Source: an uncultured Clostridia bacterium (GTDB lineage Bacteria; Bacillota; Clostridia; Oscillospirales; Ruminococcaceae). From it: a DNA stretch of 7,324 nucleotides. Where the stretch lies: assembly GCA_946183095.1 (NCBI GenBank), contig CAMHBE010000090.1, forward strand, positions 1 to 7,324. The letters run 5' to 3'. The translations under genes and the position numbers were made by a program. The notes beneath the pieces were generated by a model. That model made no database searches. It was not told the origin of the DNA and was given only the letters and a program-made list of their open reading frames with translations. This document shows, in pieces, positions 1 to 4,845 of the stretch; positions within the stretch are counted from its first letter, which is position 1, and each line of letters begins with the position of its first letter.

Positions 1-11
1 TTTTTTACCTG

Positions 12-17
12 TCCTTT
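12..17 (-). promoter_or_regulatory. possible ribosome binding site of a gene starting just outside the window
   Basis: On the minus strand, downstream of the 181-residue membrane protein gene, AAAGGA is followed by 11 bases before the window ends. This is consistent with the next gene of the same operon starting at or just beyond the edge. No start codon at a good distance is visible, although a GTG overlapping the site (18-20) opens a short reading frame. Weak evidence. Confidence 0.3.
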
Positions 18-58
18 CACTCTGTCAGCGCCGCACCGGACGATGCACGCTATCTATT

Positions 59-604
59 TTATTTATCCGATAACTGCTCAAGTCTTTGTTTGCAGTATAT
101 GTTGCATCTTTTAGCGTAAGCTCGCATTCTTGCACCGATAAGGAAGATCACCGCGCACACCGCGAACATTATCACGGAAACGATATAGAGATCATTCTCT
201 CCCGCGATTATTTTCACCGGAGCCAGCAGCACCTTGTCCGAGATGTCCGACAGGAACGTGCCGAGCTGTGATGCCTGTTCCGCGCCGCCGTTATCCGGCG
301 GGATGTACAGTACGTTCGGCAGTGTCAGATAAAGCGCCGGAGCCATGATAAACAGCCATTGCCGCAGAAATCCCGCAAGCAGCGAGGTGAATATCCACGC
401 CGCGGTCATTGCCGCGATCGACGCGTATTGCAGGAAAATTCCCGTCTGCGCCGAACACAGTATCCCGGCGGTGATGCCCGATATCAGGAATACAGCGATA
501 TTTGCCGCTGTGGTCGTTGCAAAGAAAACGTCTATGCGTTCCCGCACATACTTCTCGAACGCGGGGTGTTTCGCGCACAGCTTGTCGACAGTTACCGCTA
601 TCAT
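59..604 (-). CDS. small polytopic membrane protein, unknown function, third gene of the kinase operon
   Basis: This encodes 181 residues that I do not recognise as a named family. Visible parts are a charged cytoplasmic N-terminus (about 1-26), hydrophobic segments at about 27-50, 57-80 and 83-100, a polar stretch at 101-137 (PPDNGGAEQ onwards) and a last membrane segment at about 139-158. It ends in a basic tail (RMRAYAKR, KQR). The ATG overlaps the stop of the preceding membrane protein gene as ATGA. It also has its own good ribosome binding site, GGGGAGGT at 611-618, 6 bases upstream, so it can be read by coupling or independently. The start is therefore well supported. Its place after a tyrosine kinase and an EpsG-like protein suggests a role in surface polysaccharide assembly or export, but that is inference from context only. 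Confidence 0.8.
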   Translation of the reverse strand: MIAVTVDKLCAKHPAFEKYVRERIDVFFATTTAANIAVFLISGITAGILCSAQTGIFLQYASIAAMTAAWIFTSLLAGFLRQWLFIMAPALYLTLPNVLYIPPDNGGAEQASQLGTFLSDISDKVLLAPVKIIAGENDLYIVSVIMFAVCAVIFLIGARMRAYAKRCNIYCKQRLEQLSDK

Positions 605-1632
605 AGCCCGACCTCCCCGAAAAGAGCCGCCTCAAAGGACACGGAGCCGTAAACATTCGCAAGGACGAGGTAGGCGCACACCCCCGTGACAGCTGCCGCG
701 CATAATACCGCGAAGGTTATCTTCGCAGCCTTTTTGCTGTCTTTGAATAATATCTCGACGAATCTGCCGCCGATAGCGTAAATTTCCGGCGCAAGTGCCG
801 TCACAGACTGCATCACCGTGAAAAGTGCGGCTGCCGAGAGCACCGGTGCAGCCGAAGCAGCCGCCGTGAGTGCCGCACCGGTCACCGCCGTGTTGGCGAG
901 CCTGCCGAGATCGGCGCTGCGGTTTACGAGCATCGGGCGAATTACCGCGCACAGCAGCGCGAAAACTCCGACTATGACCGCACACGCGACGGGTACCGCG
1001 AAACCTGTTGAAGTTTCCCCGCCGATAAAGGTGAGAATGCCGCCGACCGTGTCGGGGAACAGCGCTCCGAGCACTGCCGCAGCCGCGGAAACACCCGCGC
1101 ATATATAAATATTGGGGATCAGTCCGATAAAGTAAAGGGGTATCAGCAGCACCGCCGAGCTGTCAAAGCAGGCGGCTGCAAGTATCAGCGCGATGAAGCG
1201 CACAGTGCGTCTCTCGCGGATAAATTTTGCGGCTGCCGTACAGATCATTCCCGCCGCGAAAAGGGTGGGACTAACGAATGTCGAAAGCACGAAGCAGCCT
1301 GTCACAATGACCGCGCCTTCGTATGGACTGCCGCAGACCGTATAAACTGCCGCGACCGCGAGCGCACTTTGCAGAGCTGCCATGACCGCGGCTGCTGCCG
1401 CAGGCGCATCGGTGAATGCAGAGCAGACATACTTTATAAATATATAGGCGGGAGAGGAGTCCCTCACGGGGATAAGTCCGTACCCGCGGAAAAGTCCGCA
1501 GCCTGTGATGCAGAAAACCGCCGCGAAAAAGATGATCCCGTACAGCGTTTTCAGGTCACGGCGGGAACACAGCGCTCCGACAGCCGCGGCAGCTGCTGTG
1601 ATGCAGATAAGTATGAGATCTCCGGACATCAT
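601..1632 (-). CDS. polytopic membrane protein, EpsG/Wzy-like (putative exopolysaccharide polymerase)
   Basis: This encodes 343 residues, very rich in Ala and hydrophobic residues, with roughly ten possible membrane segments. Several local patterns resemble EpsG-family polysaccharide polymerases. These are an early loop followed by SPAYIFIKYV (60-69), which recalls the EPGY segment, a hydrophobic run ending in AAAKFIRERR (133-142), and RFIALILAAACFDSSAVLLI followed by PLYFIG (145-170), which recalls the family's basic residues, FHSSA and PLYF pattern. Here the His is replaced by Asp. EpsG-like proteins join repeat units outside the membrane in Wzy-type pathways. The gene starts inside the end of the kinase gene (ATGA overlap) and has no strong ribosome binding site, so its translation is probably coupled. 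It overlaps the next gene by 4 bases in the same way. Membrane protein is certain; the EpsG assignment is by pattern memory only. Confidence 0.8.
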   Translation of the reverse strand: MMSGDLILICITAAAAAVGALCSRRDLKTLYGIIFFAAVFCITGCGLFRGYGLIPVRDSSPAYIFIKYVCSAFTDAPAAAAAVMAALQSALAVAAVYTVCGSPYEGAVIVTGCFVLSTFVSPTLFAAGMICTAAAKFIRERRTVRFIALILAAACFDSSAVLLIPLYFIGLIPNIYICAGVSAAAAVLGALFPDTVGGILTFIGGETSTGFAVPVACAVIVGVFALLCAVIRPMLVNRSADLGRLANTAVTGAALTAAASAAPVLSAAALFTVMQSVTALAPEIYAIGGRFVEILFKDSKKAAKITFAVLCAAAVTGVCAYLVLANVYGSVSFEAALFGEVGL

Positions 1633-2369
1633 TTTTCATCAAATTCTTTGCCGATATCGGGTTCATCCGGAACATCGGCTTCTTCATCGACGGAGCTTCT
1701 GTAATCGCTGCTCTTGTCGTATTTCACATGGCAGTAGGTCTTTATCACGCCGAAGAATTTTGCCTTTGACAGCGAGATAGTTGAGAGAGCGGCGCTGAGT
1801 TCCGAGTGTGTTGTCTTGTTCTCGCGCATCACGAGAGCCGTTCCGCCGGTAAACCCGCCGAACAGCAGCGAGTCGTTGGCAATGCACAGGGGCGGCGTAT
1901 CTATTATAATGTAGTCGTAATAATCGTACAGCAGGCGGATGAGACGTTCGGCGGCGGCACTGCCGAGCAGGTCGGAGGGGCTTGCGGCTCTGGGACCGGC
2001 GGGCATGACGTGGAAATTCTTCCGCACATCGAAGCATATACCTCGGTAAACATCACTGTCGCCGGTGAGTATGGTGCTTAGCCCGAAGTGGTTCTTCAGC
2101 CGCAGCATATCATGTACGCCGGAACGCCGCAGGTCGGCGTCTATCAGCAGGACGCGCCTGCCGAGCCTGCTGAACATCAGCGCTACGTTGATAGCGGTGG
2201 TGGTCTTGCCTTCCTCTCTGCACTGGCTGGTTATGACGAATGAGCGGTAAGGGTCGCTTCCGAGGGATGCTATAAGGTTCGTGCGTATTTTTGAATAGGC
2301 TTCGGTGATGACGAACGGTGTGTTTTCATTCAGGATGAACTGTCTTGTTACGGGATCAAAGCCTTGCAA
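1629..2369 (-). CDS. CpsD/CapB-type bacterial tyrosine kinase (BY-kinase), P-loop ATPase
   Basis: This encodes 246 residues, the usual length for the separate cytoplasmic BY-kinase of Firmicutes. The N-terminal EAYSKIRTNL (23-32) is the family's interaction motif. Walker A is SQCREEGKTTT (48-58), Walker A' is VLLIDADLRR (73-82) and Walker B is YIIIDTPP (153-160). The acidic C-terminal tail carries Tyr212, Tyr217 and Tyr223, candidate autophosphorylation sites, although the cluster is sparse. Such kinases autophosphorylate when bound to a CpsC/Wzz-type membrane activator and control capsule or exopolysaccharide chain assembly; no activator gene is visible here. The P-loop has R-E-E where P-G-E is common. 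The start is TTG at 2369-2367, chosen because GAAAGGAG sits 9 bases upstream and no ATG or GTG is suitably placed. It is the first gene after a consensus promoter and overlaps the next gene by 4 bases. Confidence 0.93.
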   Translation of the reverse strand: MQGFDPVTRQFILNENTPFVITEAYSKIRTNLIASLGSDPYRSFVITSQCREEGKTTTAINVALMFSRLGRRVLLIDADLRRSGVHDMLRLKNHFGLSTILTGDSDVYRGICFDVRKNFHVMPAGPRAASPSDLLGSAAAERLIRLLYDYYDYIIIDTPPLCIANDSLLFGGFTGGTALVMRENKTTHSELSAALSTISLSKAKFFGVIKTYCHVKYDKSSDYRSSVDEEADVPDEPDIGKEFDEK

Positions 2370-2378
2370 GTGCAGTCT

Positions 2379-2386
2379 CTCCTTTC
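2379..2386 (-). promoter_or_regulatory. ribosome binding site that fixes the TTG start of the tyrosine kinase
   Basis: GAAAGGAG on the minus strand lies 9 bases before the TTG codon at 2369. There is no competing ATG or GTG in frame nearby, so this site decides the start. Confidence 0.8.
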
Positions 2387-2423
2387 GCTTGAATTTTGAG
2401 AATGACCCACCGTTACATAGTAC

Positions 2424-2452
2424 ATTATATTACATTATTCACGTTTTGTCAA
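2424..2452 (-). promoter_or_regulatory. consensus sigma-A promoter of the kinase operon
   Basis: On the minus strand, TTGACA (2452-2447) and TATAAT (2429-2424) are separated by exactly 17 bases. Both hexamers match the consensus perfectly. Transcription should begin near 2417, giving a leader of about 48 bases. An imperfect inverted repeat (arms 2434-2442 and 2457-2465) brackets the -35 box, and the octamer TACATTAT occurs twice over the -10 region (2421-2428 and 2431-2438). So strong a core promoter usually needs a repressor or other control. Confidence 0.9.
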
Positions 2453-2465
2453 TAGTGTGAACAAT
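2434..2465. repeat. imperfect inverted repeat around the -35 box, candidate operator
   Basis: The plus-strand arms ATTATTCAC (2434-2442) and GTGAACAAT (2457-2465) are complementary at 8 of 9 positions and separated by 14 bases. The -35 hexamer at 2447-2452 lies in the spacer. The geometry would suit a dimeric repressor, but no regulator is identified. Confidence 0.45.
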
Positions 2466-2571
2466 TATTTTCGCCAAATTTCTTCATAATATTCCATAAT
2501 TACGCGGTCCGGGATACAAAATTGCACACCGGACGTCAAAAAAATGTTCTGCCGGAAACTGCGGCGTGAAC

Positions 2572-2605
2572 AAAAAGGCGCATACACCGGAAACGATGTA
2601 TGCGC
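2572..2605 (-). terminator. intrinsic terminator of the SCP2-domain gene
   Basis: A perfect 9-bp stem is formed by 2578-2586 (GCGCATACA) and 2597-2605 (TGTATGCGC), with a 10-base loop. On the minus strand it is followed by CTTTTTG, 29 bases after the stop codon of the SCP2-domain gene. The plus strand also has a T-rich run after the stem (2606-2614), so the hairpin could work in both directions, but no plus-strand gene enters it. Confidence 0.9.
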
Positions 2606-2633
2606 TTTATTTTTGTTGTTTCTGAACTTGAGT

Positions 2634-3098
2634 TTACTTCTTCTTTGCTGCGCTCTTAGCTGCGGGAGCTTCCTTCTTTGCAGCTGCGGCGGGCTTCTTT
2701 TCCTCTGTCTTTGCAGCGGGAGCGGTCTTCTTATCGGCAGCCTTGGGAGCAGCTTTTTTCTTGGGCGCGATAGCGTTGAATATATCTGCGCAGCCGGGAT
2801 CGTTGTCTTCAACGACGAGCTTGCCGGAGCTGAGTGCATCGGCGGCTGTGAGTGAACCATCTACAAGTGCGGTGAATGTGTCGGCATCTGCCTTGAACAC
2901 TGCTGTGTGATCCTCGTAGTCAAAATTCTCGACTGTGATCTTGCTGTCGCCCTTCTCGAACTTAGCGTAGAAAATACCGGCAGCGTCGCCTGTTACGTTG
3001 AACTGGAAAGCGAAGAAACCTTCAAAATCGGAAACATCGGTCTTCTGTATAGCTTTCTTCAGATTTTCGTAAACTTTTTCGTAAGCTGATTTAGCCAT
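2634..3098 (-). CDS. SCP2 sterol-binding-domain protein with a Lys/Ala-rich histone-like tail
   Basis: This encodes 154 residues. Residues 1 to about 108 fit an SCP2 domain: helix YEKVYENLKKAI, strands FFAFQFNV and GIFYAKF, then AVFKADADTFTALVDGSLTAADALSSGKLVVE, split here as 67-83 and 84-98, which is the classic T-F-x-x-L-x-x-G-x-L-x-x-x-x-A-x-x-x-G-K-L pattern. SCP2 domains bind lipid-like ligands in a hydrophobic pocket; the ligand in Firmicutes is unknown. The last 44 residues (about 111-154) are almost only Ala, Lys, Pro and Glu, with 15 Lys and 17 Ala, resembling histone H1 tails. Two ATGs compete. The one at 3098 is preferred because AAAGGA lies 8 bases before it, but only 2 bases before the ATG at 3104. 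It has its own promoter and terminator, so it is monocistronic. Confidence 0.88.
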   Translation of the reverse strand: MAKSAYEKVYENLKKAIQKTDVSDFEGFFAFQFNVTGDAAGIFYAKFEKGDSKITVENFDYEDHTAVFKADADTFTALVDGSLTAADALSSGKLVVEDNDPGCADIFNAIAPKKKAAPKAADKKTAPAAKTEEKKPAAAAKKEAPAAKSAAKKK

Positions 3099-3106
3099 CT
3101 TCATGA

Positions 3107-3112
3107 TCCTTT
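3107..3112 (-). promoter_or_regulatory. ribosome binding site deciding between two ATGs of the SCP2-domain gene
   Basis: AAAGGA on the minus strand is 8 bases from the ATG at 3098 and 2 bases from the ATG at 3104. The spacing favours the inner start, which removes two residues from the longest reading. Confidence 0.7.
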
Positions 3113-3125
3113 CTTTGTTGAGATG

Positions 3126-3144
3126 AAAAAGTGCAAAAGCACTT
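3126..3144 (-). promoter_or_regulatory. terminator-like hairpin in the leader of the SCP2-domain gene
   Basis: On the minus strand AAGTGC-TTTT-GCACTT (3144-3129) forms a 6-bp stem with a 4-base loop and continues into three more T residues before C. It sits between the transcription start near 3160 and the ribosome binding site. It could act as a weak attenuator or as a 5' stabilising hairpin. The stem is short, so termination would be incomplete. Confidence 0.45.
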
Positions 3145-3166
3145 ACTGTTAATTTTTTACCATGCC

Positions 3167-3195
3167 ATTATAACATAAGTGTGACGGGATTTCAA
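3167..3195 (-). promoter_or_regulatory. sigma-A promoter of the SCP2-domain gene
   Basis: On the minus strand TTGAAA (3195-3190) and TATAAT (3172-3167) are 17 bases apart, and TGT precedes the -10 hexamer, giving an extended -10. Transcription should begin near 3160, leaving a leader of about 62 bases. Confidence 0.85.
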
Positions 3196-3223
3196 GCGTA
3201 TTTTTTTATTTTTTTGCAATTTG

Positions 3224-3278
3224 GTGAAATATGTTCAAATTTAAAGCGTTTTCGAAAACATATTAGGTATTATTTCAC
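3224..3278. repeat. nested inverted repeats in the divergent spacer
   Basis: Three symmetrical parts are nested. GTGAAATA (3224-3231) pairs with TATTTCAC (3271-3278), AATATGTT (3228-3235) pairs with AACATATT (3257-3264), and GTTTTCGAAAAC (3248-3259) is a perfect 12-bp palindrome. The first two pairings share bases and cannot form fully at once. The nonamer CAAATTTAA is also repeated directly at 3236-3244 and 3281-3289. The spacer between the divergent SCP2 and YlmC-like genes (3105-3414) holds no gene; these repeats and the promoters are all that I see in it. Confidence 0.5.
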
Positions 3279-3380
3279 TGCAAATTTAACACGGGATGCG
3301 TATATATAGTATGCTGAAACGGAAGAAATATGCAGGGACAGAAATAAGATCTGCTGATTATATATTTCCGACCGTAGGAA

Positions 3381-3386
3381 TATAAT
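3381..3386 (+). promoter_or_regulatory. possible -10 box of the YlmC/YmxH-family gene
   Basis: TATAAT lies 28 bases upstream of the ATG at 3415. The hexamer 17 bases before it, TTATAT (3358-3363), matches the -35 consensus poorly, so this may be a weak promoter or one read by a different sigma factor. A sporulation sigma factor is possible given the gene family but is not shown by the sequence. Confidence 0.35.
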
Positions 3387-3414
3387 TTGACAAGGACAGA
3401 CAAAGGAGGCAGCT

Positions 3415-3702
3415 ATGCTCTGTACATTCGACGATATCAGGAACAAGGAGATAATAAACATAAAGACCGGCAGCAAAATGGGTTACGCGGACGATATCGA
3501 GTTCGACACCTGCACAGCGAAGATATGCAGGCTCGTGATCTTCGGCAAGGCAAAGCTGTTCGGACTTCTCGGCAGGGCGGAGGACACCGAGATATGCTGG
3601 AGCGATATCGAGATCATCGGTGAGGATACTATATTGGTAAGCTGTGATGCGCCGATGCGCACAAAAAAGAATAGCGGAATGCTGAAAAATTTGTTGAAAT
3701 AG
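3415..3702 (+). CDS. YlmC/YmxH-family PRC-barrel protein (sporulation-associated family)
   Basis: This encodes 95 residues, the usual size for the family. The pattern DIRNKEIINIKTGSKMGYADD (split as 7-16 and 17-27), then a variable turn, CRLVIFGKAKLFGLLG (38-53) and WSDIEIIGEDTILV (62-75), follows the PRC-barrel fold of the Bacillus subtilis YlmC/YmxH proteins. Those belong to a family conserved in endospore formers; the molecular role is unknown. The start is set by AAGGAGG at 3403-3409, 5 bases from the ATG. The lysine-rich C-terminus (MRTKKNSGMLKNLLK) extends slightly past the domain. No terminator follows; the rpsB -35 box starts 15 bases after the stop codon, so transcripts could read through into rpsB. 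Confidence 0.9.
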   Translation: MLCTFDDIRNKEIINIKTGSKMGYADDIEFDTCTAKICRLVIFGKAKLFGLLGRAEDTEICWSDIEIIGEDTILVSCDAPMRTKKNSGMLKNLLK

Positions 3703-3717
3703 ACGAAAAGAAAAATA

Positions 3718-3746
3718 TTGTAAAATAGAGGAAGTTGTGCTATAAT
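3718..3746 (+). promoter_or_regulatory. sigma-A extended -10 promoter of rpsB
   Basis: TTGTAA (3718-3723) and TATAAT (3741-3746) are 17 bases apart, with TGC immediately before the -10 (extended -10). Transcription should begin near 3753, giving a leader of about 117 bases. Confidence 0.87.
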
Positions 3747-3752
3747 ATTAAA

Positions 3753-3869
3753 GCGATTTTATTGATATCGCAAATCCACATGCGTGTATATGCGCCGTCG
3801 GTGCCGTGAAAAACGGTTCGGCGCGGTAAGCCCGCAGAGGAAAAACTAAATTTTCAGGAGGACGCCAAA
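3753..3869 (+). promoter_or_regulatory. structured rpsB leader, candidate autoregulatory site
   Basis: The untranslated leader holds a G+C-rich hairpin. GCGCCG (3792-3797) pairs with CGGCGC (3819-3824), and inside it CCGT (3804-3807) pairs with ACGG (3813-3816) around a GAAAA loop, with an asymmetric internal loop between the stems. It lies upstream of the AGGAGG site (3856-3861). Ribosomal protein S2 represses its own rpsB-tsf mRNA in E. coli; whether this leader does the same is inference. Confidence 0.4.
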
Positions 3870-4619
3870 ATGGCAGTAGTATCAATGAAGCAGCTTCTTG
3901 AAGCAGGTGTTCACTTCGGACATCAGACAAGACGCTGGAACCCGAAAATGGCTCCGTACATTTTCACAGAAAGAAACGGCATTTACATCATCGACCTTCA
4001 GAAGACGGTCAGAAAGCTCGACGAAGCATATAACTTCGTGTTCGAGACTGTTTCAAACGGCGGCGAGATCCTTTTCGTCGGCACAAAGAAGCAGGCTGCC
4101 GATTCCATCAAGGAAGAAGCGGAGAGAGCAGGCGCTCATTTCGTGAACGCACGCTGGCTCGGCGGTATGATGACAAACTTCAAGACCATCCAGAACCGTA
4201 TCAAGCGTCTCGAACAGCTCCACGCCATGGAGACCGACGGTACTTTCGACCTGCTCCCCAAGAAGGAAGTCAGCAAGCTCTCCCTTGAGATCGAGAAACT
4301 CGAAAAGTTCCTCGGCGGTATCAAGAACATGAAGAAGCTCCCCGGTGCGCTCTTCGTTGTTGACCCCCGCAAGGAAAAGATCGCTGTCGCGGAAGCAAGA
4401 AAGCTCGGTATCCCCGTTGTAGCTATCGTAGATACCAACTGCGACCCCGATGAGATCGACTATGTTATCCCCGGCAACGATGACGCTATCCGCGCCGTAA
4501 AGCTCATCGCAGGCGCTATGGCTGATGCTGTGCTCGCTGCGAAGCAGGGCATGACAGATGCGGCTCCCGAGGATAAGGACGCTGCGGCTGAAGCTGAAGA
4601 AGCTGCTGCGGAAGAATAA
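3870..4619 (+). CDS. rpsB: 30S ribosomal protein S2
   Basis: This encodes 249 residues, within the normal bacterial length. S2 binds late on the 30S subunit between head and body, with S1 and the bS18/S8 side of the platform. Family landmarks are the start [20 protein letters not shown], then RRWNPKM (21-27), IYIIDLQKT (38-46), LFVGTKKQA (68-76), [12 protein letters not shown] (93-104), the coiled-coil-like helix pair (about 105-155), [20 protein letters not shown] (162-181), VDTNCDPD (187-194) and [16 protein letters not shown] (197-212). The acidic Ala/Glu tail (231-249) is a variable extension. AGGAGG at 3856-3861 is 8 bases before the ATG. Codon choice is strongly biased (CTC, AAG, ATC), as expected of a highly expressed gene. 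tsf follows, but the usual short spacer is enlarged by a MITE-like element. Confidence 0.99.
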   Translation: MAVVSMKQLLEAGVHFGHQTRRWNPKMAPYIFTERNGIYIIDLQKTVRKLDEAYNFVFETVSNGGEILFVGTKKQAADSIKEEAERAGAHFVNARWLGGMMTNFKTIQNRIKRLEQLHAMETDGTFDLLPKKEVSKLSLEIEKLEKFLGGIKNMKKLPGALFVVDPRKEKIAVAEARKLGIPVVAIVDTNCDPDEIDYVIPGNDDAIRAVKLIAGAMADAVLAAKQGMTDAAPEDKDAAAEAEEAAAEE

Positions 4620-4624
4620 TATAA

Positions 4625-4785
4625 GGGCACCTCTAAAAACCTCTTGCCGCCCATTCGCACCGCCCTAAAGCCGTCATATTGCACAAATTTTCCTTGACAT
4701 ACGACAGTATGCCTGCGAAAAATTTGTACAATCTGCCGACTTTATGTCGGCACGCCTGAACGACAATATGTTTTTAGAGGAGCCC
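4625..4785. mobile_element. 161-bp MITE-like element between rpsB and tsf
   Basis: The ends GGGCACCTCTAAAAAC (4625-4640) and GTTTTTAGAGGAGCCC (4770-4785) are inverted repeats matching at 15 of 16 positions. ATAA flanks both sides (4621-4624 and 4786-4789), as expected of a 4-bp target duplication. The inside is non-coding and highly structured. A hairpin pairs 4678-4693 with 4717-4732 at 14 of 16 positions, enclosing CATAC/GTATG (4698-4702/4707-4711). A second hairpin is GCCGAC-TTTAT-GTCGGC (4735-4751), and CATATTG (4675-4681) can pair with CAATATG (4764-4770). No transposase is present, so it would depend on one supplied in trans. The short A+T-rich duplication and the terminal sequence might suit an IS5-type element, but that is a guess. 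Confidence 0.82.
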
Positions 4786-4803
4786 ATAAGAAAAACACGG
4801 TGT

Positions 4804-4822
4804 CTGTCCGTTATGCGGACAG
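4804..4822 (+). promoter_or_regulatory. hairpin just upstream of the tsf ribosome binding site
   Basis: CTGTCCG (4804-4810) and CGGACAG (4816-4822) form a perfect 7-bp stem with a TTATG loop. It ends 9 bases before the AAGGAG site and has no T-run, so it is not a terminator. It may be the remnant of the original rpsB-tsf spacer structure, acting as an mRNA processing or stability site; this is inference. Confidence 0.5.
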
Positions 4823-4845
4823 CGTAAAAAGAAGGAGAAATAAAA

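Noticed and set aside
2465..2497. Ten-codon minus-strand ORF (MEYYEEIWRK) upstream of the kinase promoter
   Set aside because: It has no ribosome binding site, and it lies upstream of the kinase transcription start and after the SCP2 terminator, so no transcript is expected over it.
2507..2534. Inverted repeat GTCCGG/CCGGAC between the SCP2 terminator and the kinase promoter
   Set aside because: The stem is only 6 bp with a 16-base loop and no T-run on either strand; it is not a credible terminator and no gene needs it.
2465..2860. 131-codon minus-strand frame, and a plus-strand frame at 2544-2855, over the SCP2 gene tail
   Set aside because: Both are alternative readings of the Lys/Ala repeat DNA. 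They run through the terminator hairpin and have no ribosome binding site.
3387..3392. TTGACA just upstream of the YlmC/YmxH-family gene
   Set aside because: A promoter using it would start transcription inside the coding region, and no -10 hexamer lies at the right distance.
4694..4699. TTGACA inside the element between rpsB and tsf, as a possible tsf promoter
   Set aside because: No -10 hexamer lies 16-18 bases downstream; the nearest TACAAT is 27 bases away, and both parts are explained by the element's hairpin.
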